From Psychrobacter piscatorii (GTDB lineage Bacteria; Pseudomonadota; Gammaproteobacteria; Pseudomonadales; Moraxellaceae), in NCBI RefSeq assembly GCF_001444505.1, contig NZ_LNDJ01000085.1, forward strand, positions 1 to 64,000: a stretch of 64,000 nucleotides of DNA. The letters run 5' to 3'. Every line of letters begins with the position of its first letter. The stretch's first letter is position 1. Shown here in pieces: positions 1-11,828 of this stretch. The position numbers were made by a program, and so were the translations under genes. The notes under the pieces are model-generated. The model was given only the letters and a program-made list of their open reading frames with translations, had not been told where the DNA came from and searched no databases.

Positions 1-219
1 CGAATGTTCAACACGCCCTAGTTATATCGTCGAATCTTGATCGTTTATTTATAGCGATTTGTCGATAGGACTATTTTTAATACTTCATTTAATATAGACA
101 GCATATAACCATAACACAAGCGATAGCAATGACTCGAATGGCGCGATAATAGATAAAAGTTGACCTCATTTGTGATAAGTGCAACTATGATTCAGACTGG
201 ATAGGGTACAGAGGGTTTT
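1..219. other. left-edge intergenic DNA
   Basis: I see no open frame, RNA gene or clear terminator here. It ends in the leader of the LysE-family gene, with GAGG at 211-214 just upstream of its ATG. Confidence 0.5.
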
Positions 220-912
220 ATGGAGTTTTGGCATGGGTTTTTGCTAATCACTAGCGTTCACTTGCTGGCGGCCGCCTCACCAGGGCCTGATTTTGTGTTG
301 GTCTCGCAGCAGACATTAGCCAAGGGTCGGCGTACTGGTTTGATTTGTAGTTTGGGTATTACCTTAGGATTATCGGTACACATTATCTATTCGGTGCTGG
401 GACTGGCGACGGTGATTGCGCATTCGCAGCCAATATTGACCGCGATTAAATGGCTGGGTGGCGGCTATTTGATCTATCTAGGGTGGCAAGGCATTCAGGC
501 CAAACCTAAAAAGCCAGTAGAACTAACAGCGTCAGTAACGCAAGAGAACGCACCTATTGATCATTTACAAGCAAAGCAAGACGCCTCTACTCATACCAAA
601 TTTACAACGCCTAACGATACTTTTACCACATTGCGTCGCGGGTTTTTCTGCAATGTCTTCAACCCAAAAGCGCCTGTCTATTTTGTGGCGATTTTTACCC
701 TTGTGCTATCCCCAGACATCCCACTTTGGCAATTGGCGATTTATGGCGTCTGGATGATGGTCTTACAGATGGCATGGTTTAGCACCGTGGTGATGCTACT
801 CTCTGTCCCTGCAATTCACCGCCGCTTTCAGCGTTTTGAGCATTGGATCGACCGTGTGTTGGGGTCTGCGATGATCGTATTGGGGCTCAACCTGATCTTG
901 CGTCATCGATAA
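220..912 (+). CDS. LysE/RhtB-family amino-acid exporter
   Basis: This 230-aa inner-membrane protein belongs to the LysE/RhtB translocator superfamily, whose members export amino acids such as lysine, threonine or homoserine by proton motive force. The N-terminus has the family-typical ASPGPDF stretch (about residues 19-25) after the first hydrophobic helix. Further hydrophobic segments lie at about 40-66, 72-92, 150-170 and 175-200. A polar stretch of about 45 residues (about 94-138) separates the two halves; it is longer than usual and probably a cytoplasmic loop. GAGG lies seven bases before the ATG. The substrate cannot be read from the sequence. It seems monocistronic, with rlmF beginning 65 bp downstream. 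Confidence 0.85.
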   Translation: MEFWHGFLLITSVHLLAAASPGPDFVLVSQQTLAKGRRTGLICSLGITLGLSVHIIYSVLGLATVIAHSQPILTAIKWLGGGYLIYLGWQGIQAKPKKPVELTASVTQENAPIDHLQAKQDASTHTKFTTPNDTFTTLRRGFFCNVFNPKAPVYFVAIFTLVLSPDIPLWQLAIYGVWMMVLQMAWFSTVVMLLSVPAIHRRFQRFEHWIDRVLGSAMIVLGLNLILRHR

Positions 913-977
913 CTCATTTGCGAGCGGTGAAATCTGCTACACTGCTGACTTATATCCATATATCGTAGCCTGACATT

Positions 978-2015
978 ATGACAAGTAAGCCCATGACCCG
1001 TAATCCTGCCAATAGTAAACACAGAAACCGATCGCCTGCGACCGCCAAAAAACTCGGTCAATTGCATCCGCGCAATCCACATCAAGGTCGTTACGACTTT
1101 GCCGTATTGACTCGCGCGTTGCCTGAGCTTGCTGAGCATACCATCACCAACCCCAAAGGCGAGCCGACGATTAATTTCTCGGATCATCAAGCAGTTCGTG
1201 TGCTAAATAAAGCATTGTTGGCGCACTATTACGGCGTTAAGTTTTGGGATATTCCTGACGGCTATCTATGTCCGCCAATTCCTGGCCGTGCCGATTATAT
1301 TCACTATATTGCGGATTTACTCGCGCAAACCACGCACGTGAATGCCGACAACACACCGCCAACCGGTAAAGAGATTCACGCGCTAGATATCGGTACGGGT
1401 GCCAGTGCGATCTATCCGATTGTCGGTAGTCAAAGCTATGGTTGGCGCTTTACCGCAAGCGATATTGATCCGGTTTCGGTCAATACTGCCGCCCTCATTT
1501 GTGACGCCAATCCTAAGCTAAAAAGCGCGGTCAAAGTAAAGCTACAGCCTGAGCCTAAGTTCATCTTTAAAAACATCATTGGTCGTCAAGATTACTTCGA
1601 TGTGGTGGTGTGTAACCCACCGTTTCACGCCTCATTAGAAGAAGCGATGGAAGCCAATAGCCGCAAGCAGCACAACCTGCAACGCCATCGCGGTAAAAAT
1701 GAAAGCGAGCAAATCAGCCGTCATTCAACCAAGTCAGGTAACGCGGCGCAAAACCTAAACTTCGGTGGTCAGCATAAAGAATTGTGGAGTGAAGGTGGCG
1801 AAATTGCGTTTTTGACCAAGATGGCAAAAGAAAGCCAAAGCTTTGCAGAGCATGTTGGCTGGTTCACGACGTTAGTATCAAAATCTGAAAATGTGAAACC
1901 TTTACAACTACTATTAAAGCAGCTTAATGTCGCGCAGATGCGTATCATTGAGATGAGCCAAGGTCAAAAGAGCACTCGTGTACTCGCGTGGCGCTTTGAT
2001 ACCGACGAAGAGTAG
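978..2015 (+). CDS. rlmF: 23S rRNA (adenine-1618-N6)-methyltransferase
   Basis: RlmF transfers a methyl group from S-adenosylmethionine to N6 of A1618 in 23S rRNA. The 345-aa protein has a basic N-terminal tail, then a conserved block ([13 protein letters not shown], about residues 29-41), the SAM-binding motif [12 protein letters not shown] (about 136-147), and the N6-adenine methyltransferase signature NPPF (about 214-217). Length and motif order match the family. The gene ends at a hairpin shared with the convergent mntP gene. It has no functional link to its neighbours. Confidence 0.9.
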   Translation: MTSKPMTRNPANSKHRNRSPATAKKLGQLHPRNPHQGRYDFAVLTRALPELAEHTITNPKGEPTINFSDHQAVRVLNKALLAHYYGVKFWDIPDGYLCPPIPGRADYIHYIADLLAQTTHVNADNTPPTGKEIHALDIGTGASAIYPIVGSQSYGWRFTASDIDPVSVNTAALICDANPKLKSAVKVKLQPEPKFIFKNIIGRQDYFDVVVCNPPFHASLEEAMEANSRKQHNLQRHRGKNESEQISRHSTKSGNAAQNLNFGGQHKELWSEGGEIAFLTKMAKESQSFAEHVGWFTTLVSKSENVKPLQLLLKQLNVAQMRIIEMSQGQKSTRVLAWRFDTDEE

Positions 2016-2038
2016 TCGTTGAATACATAATACGCCTA

Positions 2039-2054
2039 AGTTTCACGTGAAACA
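2039..2054. promoter_or_regulatory. parS-like ParB site 1
   Basis: AGTTTCACGTGAAACA matches the bacterial parS consensus TGTTTCACGTGAAACA at 15 of 16 positions. It lies in the rlmF-mntP gap, directly before a terminator hairpin. It is expected to be a ParB loading site near the origin. Confidence 0.8.
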
Positions 2055-2092
2055 AAAAAAACACCGCTTTGATACTCAAGGCGGTGCTTTTT
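2055..2092. terminator. bidirectional terminator between rlmF and mntP
   Basis: An A-run, then CACCGC (2062-2067), a loop, GCGGTG (2081-2086) and a T-run. The A and T runs on either side suit termination of both convergent genes. Confidence 0.7.
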
Positions 2093-2122
2093 GCATAAAG
2101 GCTAAGTGAAACTCTAAATAGA

Positions 2123-2692
2123 TTAGCCAAAGAACATGACTTTGATACCAATCGCAATCAGTACCACACCGCCCAATACTTCGGCTTTATCCTCTAGCCA
2201 TGTGCCTGAGCGACGTCCCAAATAGACCCCGAGCCAGCCAAACACAGCCGTTACAACCGCGATAATCAAGCAGGCAAGCCATGCGTTTAACGCCAATAAA
2301 TTGAGCGTAAATCCTGCTGCCATGGCATCGATACTGGTAGCAATAGCAAGGGTAAACATGGTGCGATGGCTAATGACACTACCGCCCACGTCAATATCTT
2401 CTTCGTCATCCTCACCACTGAGCACTTCGTACAGCATCTTGCCACCCAGAGCAATCAAGATGATACCGCCGATCCAAGGCGCGGCCGCCGCCAACCATCC
2501 CAACAGCGCTGCACCCAATAAATACCCAATGAGCGGCATCACACCCTGCGCGATACCGAAATATAATGCGGCATAAATAGCGAGATGACGTGCATATTGC
2601 TGGCTTTGTTTCTGTGACTTTGCGCCCATTCCTATCGATACTGCAAACGCATCCATCGCGAGTGCAATCGCGAGCAGCACTACTTCAATCAT
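2123..2692 (-). CDS. mntP: manganese efflux pump MntP
   Basis: MntP (DUF204) exports Mn(II) across the inner membrane. The 189-aa protein is hydrophobic with six predicted helices in two repeats. Each repeat carries the family aspartate motif: [14 protein letters not shown] near residues 11-24 and [13 protein letters not shown] near 118-130. An acidic loop ([10 protein letters not shown]) lies between the repeats. Length is normal for the family. Many mntP genes have a yybP-ykoY manganese riboswitch, but only about 126 bp separates this gene from gyrB, and that gap holds the gyrB terminator and a parS-like site, so none is visible. Confidence 0.92.
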   Translation of the reverse strand: MIEVVLLAIALAMDAFAVSIGMGAKSQKQSQQYARHLAIYAALYFGIAQGVMPLIGYLLGAALLGWLAAAAPWIGGIILIALGGKMLYEVLSGEDDEEDIDVGGSVISHRTMFTLAIATSIDAMAAGFTLNLLALNAWLACLIIAVVTAVFGWLGVYLGRRSGTWLEDKAEVLGGVVLIAIGIKVMFFG

Positions 2693-2741
2693 GGTATTTT
2701 CTCTTAACTCGAATAGCAGGTATGATTAACTTTATAAAAAA

Positions 2742-2757
2742 GGTTTCATGTGAAACA
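2742..2757. promoter_or_regulatory. parS-like ParB site 2
   Basis: GGTTTCATGTGAAACA matches the parS consensus at 14 of 16 positions. It lies between mntP and gyrB and touches the gyrB terminator, the same arrangement as site 1. Confidence 0.6.
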
Positions 2758-2791
2758 AAAATACCGCTTCGATAGACGACGCGGTATTTTT
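2757..2791 (-). terminator. gyrB terminator
   Basis: Read on the minus strand, a stem of AAAAATACCGC with GCGGTATTTTT ends in a T-run (ATACCGC at 2761-2767, GCGGTAT at 2781-2787). It lies about 30 bp after the gyrB stop. Confidence 0.75.
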
Positions 2792-2818
2792 ATACGTTGT
2801 TACTGATCAGTTTCAAAA

Positions 2819-5449
<2,631 letters not shown>

Positions 5450-5981
5450 TTACATTCCTTAATCTAGCCATAATCAGCCGTTTTTATCAGCGCACTTATA
5501 AAAATGCACCTCATGATGGCATCTTAAAACCAACTTCTATTATTCATCACTTAGAGTGCATATGAGCGGCTAAACCACTAACCACTGCTAACCTCAAAAA
5601 GGCTGCATAGAGATAAAATTGGCAAATTACTTATTAGTAATAGTCTTTGTTTTTCTAGCCATTGTTAAAACTATTGAAATAAATAAAATATTTAATTATC
5701 AATTACTTATAAAGAAATAAAAAATAGAAATCTGTTATATGATGCTATCGAATAAATTGCTGAGAACAGGACAAAAATAAAGGGTTATTTTAGCATTTTT
5801 TTGTCTGTAAGTCACTGTTTACTGGGAGTTTTACGACTTATGAGTCAGTGTCTTTGCCTAATAGCTAGTATAAGTAATAGTTGTGACTGTGATACTCAGT
5901 AAAGGACGCATAAAAGGAGTTATAAGTACGCAGGAAAATGCTTAAAGTGATGATAAGCGACTAAGAATTAATCAGCAGGAA
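5450..5981. other. gyrB-recF intergenic region
   Basis: This 532-bp AT-rich stretch has no credible open frame. It should contain the leftward gyrB promoter, but I could not assign boxes with confidence. A short direct repeat, AATTAATCA at 5966-5974 and 5980-5988, runs over the recF stop codon. Confidence 0.4.
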
Positions 5982-7193
5982 TTAATCAACAGACAGTATC
6001 TGGCCTTGTTTCACGTGAAACAATCTAGGTTTTGACCACAACTCATTAACCAGAGGTACGATATCATCCGTCAAGCTGGTCATGAACACCTGACAAGGCA
6101 GCTGCGCTAATGTTGATAAAAGAATACCTATCGCTCTATCATCTAACTCTGCGGTGATGTCATCTAGTAGCACGACAGGGGTCGCTCTCGATGTTGAGCT
6201 ATTATCGAACGAACCACTATCTTTATTATCATTGAGCAGTAATGGTAGTTGTGATAAGCGTAGCGCAGTAATAAGCAGCTTCTTTTCACCGCGGGACAAT
6301 ACATTGGCGGCTTGTTCTTTTAAAGCGGGTAATTTACTGGGTGTCTCAGGGTCTGAGGATGACACTTTTTTATTGGTAGGTTGGTTATCTATAGTGTTGT
6401 CAGAGCGCCAATGTACGTGGATATCAGCCCGATGATTGCCTATACGGGTATATCCTAACTGTAAATCCTGCTCTAATCGCTCATTAAGCTGTACATCAAG
6501 CGCAACATGAGTGTCATAGCCAGCGTTATAACTTAGGCTCAATTGCTCAGCATAAGACGGCAACAATTGCAGAACACTTTTAGCAAAATAAGGCTGCCAC
6601 TCAGTAAATACTTGCTCACGATAATGATGTATCAATGCCGCATGATTACTTAGTCCTTTATCCCAAGACTTTAGCTCAGCTAGCTGGACTTGCGTCAATT
6701 GACGAGTCTTTTTTAGTAAACTATTGCGCTGTTTTAACAGGCGTTGATAGGCGACCCATTGTGGGTGAAAACCTTGTTTCATGTGAAACACCAACCAATC
6801 TAATAGCTGGCGACGACTGGCACTACCCTGCTCTAACATATCCATCGTTGAGGGATCTATCAATAGCGTGGGCAGTTGCTCGGTCAATATACTTTGATTG
6901 TAGACAGTAGCTTGATTAAGACGCAGAATGGTTGTCGCATCTGTTTGTTTTTGAATGGCTAACGTACGACTATCATTGAGCCTAGCATATACGGTTGTAT
7001 TATTCTGATGGTGCTGTATATAACGTTTTGGCTGGTGATGGCGAAAGCTTTTGCCTCTCGATAATAAGAATATCGCTTCAAGTAAAGAGGTTTTGCCGCT
7101 ACCATTTGCACCGATGACAACGTTGCAAACGGTCGACTGCAAATTAACTTGTGTGAGGTTGCGCAGATTTGATATTTGTAGACGTTCAATCAT
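5982..7193 (-). CDS. recF: DNA replication and repair protein RecF
   Basis: RecF is an SMC-like ATPase that works with RecO and RecR to load RecA at gapped DNA. The 403-aa protein has Walker A GANGSGKTS at residues 28-36, the ABC signature LSRGEKKLL and Walker B VVLLDDITAELD in the C-terminal third. It is about 45 residues longer than E. coli RecF (357 aa), mainly through a polar insertion before the signature motif (around NTIDNQPTNKKVSSSDPETP). Two parS-like sites lie inside the gene; the perfect one encodes FHVKQ in the last residues. It follows dnaN after 129 bp. Confidence 0.95.
   Translation of the reverse strand: MIERLQISNLRNLTQVNLQSTVCNVVIGANGSGKTSLLEAIFLLSRGKSFRHHQPKRYIQHHQNNTTVYARLNDSRTLAIQKQTDATTILRLNQATVYNQSILTEQLPTLLIDPSTMDMLEQGSASRRQLLDWLVFHMKQGFHPQWVAYQRLLKQRNSLLKKTRQLTQVQLAELKSWDKGLSNHAALIHHYREQVFTEWQPYFAKSVLQLLPSYAEQLSLSYNAGYDTHVALDVQLNERLEQDLQLGYTRIGNHRADIHVHWRSDNTIDNQPTNKKVSSSDPETPSKLPALKEQAANVLSRGEKKLLITALRLSQLPLLLNDNKDSGSFDNSSTSRATPVVLLDDITAELDDRAIGILLSTLAQLPCQVFMTSLTDDIVPLVNELWSKPRLFHVKQGQILSVD
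6007..6022. promoter_or_regulatory. parS site 3 (perfect), inside recF
   Basis: TGTTTCACGTGAAACA is a perfect 16-bp parS palindrome. It lies in the final codons of recF. Confidence 0.88.
6775..6790. promoter_or_regulatory. parS-like site 4, inside recF
   Basis: TGTTTCATGTGAAACA differs from the parS consensus only at one of the two central positions. It is in the coding part of recF. Confidence 0.75.
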
Positions 7194-7322
7194 GATATCG
7201 ATAGCCGCCCATTATTTTCAGCTTTCAAAGCAAGCAAAAGTTTATTTAAATTTAAGCTGTCCACGTAAATACTTAAAAGATGCTAGCGCGGTTCAATGCT
7301 GTATGATGTGCAAAAAATCAGA

Positions 7323-8498
7323 CTATATACGCATCGGCATGATGACGTATTGATGGAATTCATCATTAAGCTGATTGACCAACACTGAAGCATTCGATTG
7401 GCTCATATGCATCTGCAAATCACCTTGAATAACACTTAGCACATCTTGTAGATACGCAGCATTGAATGATAACTCCATTGGTTCGCCCTGATATTTGGCT
7501 TGTATCATCTCCACGGCTTCATCTTGCTCAGCATTATTGGCACGTACCTCTACCATACCATCACTGGCAAAATTAAAGACCACACCGCGCGACTTCTCAT
7601 TACTCAAAATCGCAACCCGGCGTAATACGTCAGTCATTTTTTCTTGACTAAATAACGCGAGCTTATCTGTATTGCTTGGCATGACGCGGCGATAATCAGG
7701 GAATTTGCCATCAATCAAACGGGCAGTAAACGTCACCATTAGGTTTTGGCTGACTTGCCCTGCACTATCTACATCGCCAAATGGTAAGCTCACTTGCAAA
7801 AACTCACGCCCAAAACTCAGCGTAACTGCATTGTCCTTATCCCCTAGCATTTTGCCAAGCTCAGTCGCCAAACGCTCAAGCTCGATCACTGCCTTACGTG
7901 GCAAGATAGCCTGCATGCTCAGATCAGCACTCACATCTATAACGCTACGTGCCAAGGCCAATCTATGTCCGTCAGTCGCAACGGTCGTCAGCTGCTGCTG
8001 TGAAACATCAAACAGCATACCCGTCAAATAATAACGTACATCTTGAATTGCCATCGCAAACTGAGTTTTGTGAATCAAATCTGTCAAGCGACTACGGCTG
8101 ATGTTCAACGGCGTGATATTTTCAGGATTGCCCAAGCTTGGATAGTCTTCACTGGGTAAGGTACCTAGCGTGAAACGGCTCTTGCCACTGGTAAGTAGAC
8201 AACGCTCATTCGCTTGAGTCGCTAGGTTAACTTGGGCTTGTGCAGGTAAAGACTTACAAATATCTTTTAGTTTTGTTGCAGGTAGCGTCGTTGTTCCTGC
8301 TTCAACACAAGCACCAGCAGGCAATTTCAAGGTCGATGTCAGCTCCACTTCTAAATCTGAGGCTGTCAAGATAAGCTCGGACTCTGATAACTGCAGCTTA
8401 ATATTACCCAATATCACCATATTATGGCGTTTATCAGCGGCTTTGGCGATCAAGTTGATAGCTTTTAGTAACGATTCTCGATTGATCGATAATTGCAT
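7323..8498 (-). CDS. dnaN: DNA polymerase III sliding clamp (beta subunit)
   Basis: DnaN forms the ring-shaped dimeric clamp that tethers DNA polymerase III to DNA. The 391-aa protein begins MQLSINRESLLKAINLI and ends in the typical clamp C-terminus YVIMPMRI, with three clamp repeats of about 130 residues. It is somewhat longer than E. coli DnaN (366 aa). It lies 159 bp downstream of dnaA in the same direction, the classical dnaA-dnaN-recF order. Confidence 0.97.
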   Translation of the reverse strand: MQLSINRESLLKAINLIAKAADKRHNMVILGNIKLQLSESELILTASDLEVELTSTLKLPAGACVEAGTTTLPATKLKDICKSLPAQAQVNLATQANERCLLTSGKSRFTLGTLPSEDYPSLGNPENITPLNISRSRLTDLIHKTQFAMAIQDVRYYLTGMLFDVSQQQLTTVATDGHRLALARSVIDVSADLSMQAILPRKAVIELERLATELGKMLGDKDNAVTLSFGREFLQVSLPFGDVDSAGQVSQNLMVTFTARLIDGKFPDYRRVMPSNTDKLALFSQEKMTDVLRRVAILSNEKSRGVVFNFASDGMVEVRANNAEQDEAVEMIQAKYQGEPMELSFNAAYLQDVLSVIQGDLQMHMSQSNASVLVNQLNDEFHQYVIMPMRI

Positions 8499-8657
8499 GC
8501 TTAGTTACTCTTATTTGAATGATTTTTTATAAAAATTTGACGTAATCGTCTAATAATACCTTGTCTACCGACTATAATCTACAGAGCATCTATCTGCTTA
8601 TATTTTCAATATTATAAACGATATTTTCTCCCTAAAATACAGTGAAGACTTACTCTA

Positions 8658-10103
8658 CTAACCTGCCTGTAACATCAACGCTAGCGTCTTATAATCCTTG
8701 TCAAACGCTGGATCTGCTGCTCGTAATTCATTTACTTTATCGCAAGCGTGCATCACTGTAGTATGGTCACGTCCACCAAATGATTGACCAATTTCAGGAA
8801 AACTATCACCTGTTAACTCACGCGATAAGGCCATCGCTATTTGGCGAGGTCTGGCGATGCTACGCGTACGTTTACGCCCCATAATGTCTTTCACCGTTAC
8901 ATCATAGTATTCAGCGACTATTTTTCGGATATTATCCATATTTACGGCTTGTACACGCATAGCGACGATGTCTTTTAACGCGTATTGCACCATCTCAAGA
9001 GTAATCTGTGCACCTGTCAAATTAGCATTTGCAAAAACTTGATTGAGAGCACCCTCCAAACGTCTGACATTGGATACCACGTTTTGAGCGATAAACAATG
9101 CACATTCTTTAGGCAGCACCATGCCATAAGAAGCGGCTTTTTTCTGCAAAATTTGCACGCGAGTATCAATCTCAGGAGGGTCAACTGCGACTGTCAATCC
9201 CCAAGAAAATCGCGACCTAAAACGCTCATCAAATTCCGTCATTTGTGATGGATGACGATCAGAAGCCAAAATCAGTTGTTTGTCACCACTGGTAAAGTCT
9301 GCAAATAACGTCAAAAACTCATTACTACTTTTGGTCTTTCCGGCTAGTACATGGATATCATCCACAATCAATAAATCTACTTTTTTTATTTTCTTTTTAA
9401 AATCTTCTATTTTATTATTTCTTAATGAATAAACTAATTGGTTTATAAATTTTTCAGAAGTAAAATAATAAAAACTTTGATTATTTTTTAGATATCGATG
9501 TGCTACAGAATGCATTAAATGCGTTTTTCCTAATCCAGAAGGTCCATATATAAATAAAGGATTGTGCCGATTTTTTGATTGTTTTTTACCAAGCTCGTAA
9601 CAAGCTTTGTAGGCCAGATTGTTCGACTTACCAGTGACAAATGTCTCAAAAGTAAAGTCAGGGTTGAGATAGCTCAGTGATTTAGCATCAGCCGAGTCGT
9701 TTAGTTCTCCCTGACGCATATTAGCGTCGATATCTGCTTTTGAATTATTGTGGTGAATAGATTCAAATTTATGTTCAGGCAGGGTAGGGGAGGGATTATC
9801 TTCTACAAATAATGAGCCTGATTGAGAGTGATTACCACCTTCTACATCACGTCCAGCATTATCAACGCGTACGACAACTTCCTCAATGCTCCCTTGACTG
9901 TGCTTAGCGACCAATTGCTGAATATCTTGAAGATGGTTCTTTTTGATATACGTCACAAAATAATCATTAGGTGCAAGAATGACCAGAGTCTGTGCTTCTT
10001 GATGAGCTGACAGAGGCCTCAGCCACATGGTGAACACGTTGTCTTTAACGTTATAGCGCAAATCGTTCAGACATTTATCCCAAATATTTGCTGTGTCTAT
10101 CAT
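8658..10103 (-). CDS. dnaA: chromosomal replication initiator DnaA
   Basis: DnaA binds DnaA boxes at oriC and melts the origin. The 481-aa protein has domain I (about 1-85), a variable linker (about 86-145), the AAA+ domain with Walker A GPSGLGKTH at 187-195 and Walker B LLIVDDIH at 244-251, and the C-terminal DNA-binding domain with the signature GGRDHTTVMHA. All key residues are present. The DNA coding for about residues 181-244 (roughly 9370-9560) is far richer in A and T than the rest of the gene, although the protein motifs are intact. The gene reads away from the oriC gap. Confidence 0.98.
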   Translation of the reverse strand: MIDTANIWDKCLNDLRYNVKDNVFTMWLRPLSAHQEAQTLVILAPNDYFVTYIKKNHLQDIQQLVAKHSQGSIEEVVVRVDNAGRDVEGGNHSQSGSLFVEDNPSPTLPEHKFESIHHNNSKADIDANMRQGELNDSADAKSLSYLNPDFTFETFVTGKSNNLAYKACYELGKKQSKNRHNPLFIYGPSGLGKTHLMHSVAHRYLKNNQSFYYFTSEKFINQLVYSLRNNKIEDFKKKIKKVDLLIVDDIHVLAGKTKSSNEFLTLFADFTSGDKQLILASDRHPSQMTEFDERFRSRFSWGLTVAVDPPEIDTRVQILQKKAASYGMVLPKECALFIAQNVVSNVRRLEGALNQVFANANLTGAQITLEMVQYALKDIVAMRVQAVNMDNIRKIVAEYYDVTVKDIMGRKRTRSIARPRQIAMALSRELTGDSFPEIGQSFGGRDHTTVMHACDKVNELRAADPAFDKDYKTLALMLQAG

Positions 10104-10691
10104 GAAAAATACTAACCCTGTAATTTGAAATAATAGTTATATGTAGTGGTCTGAGCACTCTACTAACTCTAAGCTCTCATAGCAGTTATTTGTCTCAAGA
10201 ACTAAGTAGAAATGACATACCAGATCACGTATTTAGATAGGGGCTAATCTAACACAGATACCCTGTGGATAAAACCTTGTTTTTTGGGGATAAAACTGTG
10301 GATAGTTTTGGGGATAACTCAACAAGGCAAGTTATCCATATTTAACCCACAGGTTATCCACAGTCTTACCCATAGCGTAGTAAATTGATAATGAAAGAGA
10401 AAACTAAGTTAACCACAGATATATAGGCGCCCAATAACAACAATACTTATATATATTAATTAATAATTATTATAGAGCTCACTAAAAACTGTGGATAACT
10501 TTAAAAACTACGGTTATTTATCTGACAAACTGTAACAGTAAAAAAGAGTGTTTATCAGCAATATGTATTAATCTGATAACAGAAGACTTAGCCTTTGAAG
10601 ACAGCTAAAATTAGTTTATTGACCATAAGTATGCAGAATGGTATAATCCTCCGTTATTACGAATTTAGTCCATTATTTTGATAGGTGAGTT
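10104..10691. other. oriC: replication origin oriC
   Basis: The 588-bp dnaA-rpmH gap has the hallmarks of a gammaproteobacterial oriC. DnaA boxes matching TTATCCACA exactly lie at 10264-10272 (minus), 10354-10362 (plus) and 10490-10498 (minus). Near matches lie at 10297-10305, 10332-10340, 10366-10374 and 10409-10417. A very AT-rich stretch (about 10443-10475) between the boxes is a good unwinding-element candidate. Genes diverge from this gap on both sides. The rpmH promoter occupies its right end. Melting and DnaA binding are inferred, not shown. Confidence 0.9.
10619..10647 (+). promoter_or_regulatory. rpmH promoter
   Basis: TTGACC (10619-10624), a 17-bp spacer and a perfect TATAAT (10642-10647) form a strong sigma-70 promoter about 45 bp before the rpmH start. 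Confidence 0.85.
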
Positions 10692-10826
10692 ATGAAACGT
10701 ACATTCCAACCAAGCGTGATCAAGCGTAAACGTACTCACGGTTTCCGTGCTCGTATGGCAACTAAAAAAGGCCGTCAGGTCTTAGCTCGTCGCCGCGCTA
10801 AAGGACGTCATCGTCTAACTGTATAA
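10692..10826 (+). CDS. rpmH: 50S ribosomal protein L34
   Basis: L34 is a small basic protein of the large ribosomal subunit. The frame gives 44 residues, starting [19 protein letters not shown] and ending GRHRLTV, which is the normal size and sequence pattern. AGGTGAG lies just upstream of the ATG. It is the first gene to the right of oriC, with its own strong promoter, and a hairpin follows about 100 bp after the stop. Confidence 0.98.
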   Translation: MKRTFQPSVIKRKRTHGFRARMATKKGRQVLARRRAKGRHRLTV

Positions 10827-10926
10827 TCAGTAAGTAGCGATAAGCATGGCTAATGGTGCTTGTTGTGTTCTTATTGTTTATAGATTGCAATAGTCAATCA
10901 TCACAACTGACATTTAGCCATATATT

Positions 10927-10953
10927 AAAAGCGCCCACATCGGCGCTTTTTTT
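10927..10953 (+). terminator. hairpin between rpmH and rnpA
   Basis: AAAAGCGCC (10927-10935), a 6-nt loop, GGCGCTTTT (10942-10950) and a T-run. It probably attenuates read-through from the strong rpmH promoter into rnpA. Confidence 0.75.
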
Positions 10954-11021
10954 GTTTTTACATTTTGCTATTATCTCTAATATCTCTAATATCGCTACTC
11001 CCTATCATATTAGGTCATACT

Positions 11022-11393
11022 ATGCCCCAGTCTACTTCAGCGACACCTACAGCCAATTTTACTAAAGAGCAGCGCTTGCTAACGCCACAAGCATTTCGTG
11101 AAGTGTTTGACGCACCTGAGCGTAAGATACATCAGAGCCATTTGATGGCTTTTGTGAGACACAGTCCCTATGATAAGCCACGTATCGGTATGGCAATTAC
11201 TAAGCGTAAAGTGCCTACTGCTGTCGTTCGAAATTTGATTAAACGACATATCCGTGAGCAGTTCCGTACAAAAGCTTTTAAATTAGAAAATAAAGATATT
11301 GTTTTTATAGTAAAAAAATCGATAAAGGATATTGATAATAAAGAATTAAAAAATGAAATAAATAATATTTTTAAAAAAATAGAAAAAAAATAA
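11022..11393 (+). CDS. rnpA: ribonuclease P protein component
   Basis: RnpA is the protein subunit of RNase P, which matures tRNA 5' ends. The frame is open from 10965, but I place the start at the ATG at 11022 (MPQSTSATP, 123 aa), because the extra upstream residues are a hydrophobic read of the leader. The family motif RNLIKRHIREQFR is clear. The 3' half switches to a run of A/T-only codons (KNEINNIFKKIEKK at the end), unlike the 5' half. Its stop is followed after one base by the yidD ATG, so the two are probably translationally coupled. Confidence 0.93.
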   Translation: MPQSTSATPTANFTKEQRLLTPQAFREVFDAPERKIHQSHLMAFVRHSPYDKPRIGMAITKRKVPTAVVRNLIKRHIREQFRTKAFKLENKDIVFIVKKSIKDIDNKELKNEINNIFKKIEKK

Positions 11394-11394
11394 A

Positions 11395-11769
11395 ATGAAA
11401 AAATTATTAGTTTTAATGAATAAAATAATTTTTAGTTTTGTATTAAATGTAATAAAGTTTTATCAAAAAATAATTAGCCCTATCATACCTGCTCGCTGCC
11501 GTTACTATCCCACCTGTTCAAACTATGGTAAACAAGCTTTGGCGTGGCATGGCACTCGTGTAGGTAGTTGGTTGCTGTTAAAACGTCTTAGTAAATGTCA
11601 TCCGCTTGGTGGACACGGCATTGATTTTGTCCCGCTCCCTTTATCTTCTTATCGGTATCAATACTTGTCCTTTACTGATATATCTAATAGTACCGCTCAA
11701 GGACTGGGCGTTTACCGAGATCGTCAGGGGTATGTGCCACGTCTTAACTACTTAATGAAGACAACATAA
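11395..11769 (+). CDS. yidD: membrane protein insertion efficiency factor YidD
   Basis: YidD is a small membrane-associated protein that helps YidC-dependent insertion. The 124-aa protein has a hydrophobic amphipathic N-terminus and then the family core ISPIIPARCRYYPTCSNYG followed by KCHPLGGHGIDFVP. The first 25 codons are extremely AT-rich and continue the composition of the end of rnpA; from about codon 28 the DNA returns to normal. A tail of about 40 residues follows the core. It sits in the usual rnpA-yidD-yidC order. Confidence 0.93.
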   Translation: MKKLLVLMNKIIFSFVLNVIKFYQKIISPIIPARCRYYPTCSNYGKQALAWHGTRVGSWLLLKRLSKCHPLGGHGIDFVPLPLSSYRYQYLSFTDISNSTAQGLGVYRDRQGYVPRLNYLMKTT

Positions 11770-11808
11770 AAATCATAACTTCGGGCTTTAGATATCATCT
11801 TCAATGAC

Positions 11809-11828
11809 TTACCCACAAGTTATCCACA
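11809..11828. promoter_or_regulatory. DnaA boxes upstream of yidC
   Basis: A perfect TTATCCACA at 11820-11828 and a near match TTACCCACA at 11809-11817 lie in the yidD-yidC gap, about 1.1 kb from oriC. They could bind DnaA and affect yidC transcription. Confidence 0.55.

Noticed and set aside
2693-2818. yybP-ykoY manganese riboswitch before mntP
   Set aside because: The short gap is occupied by the gyrB terminator and a parS-like site; no riboswitch core was seen.
10965-11021. Longer rnpA start giving a hydrophobic N-terminus
   Set aside because: The extra 19 residues look like a chance read of the leader after the terminator, and RnpA proteins are not membrane targeted.
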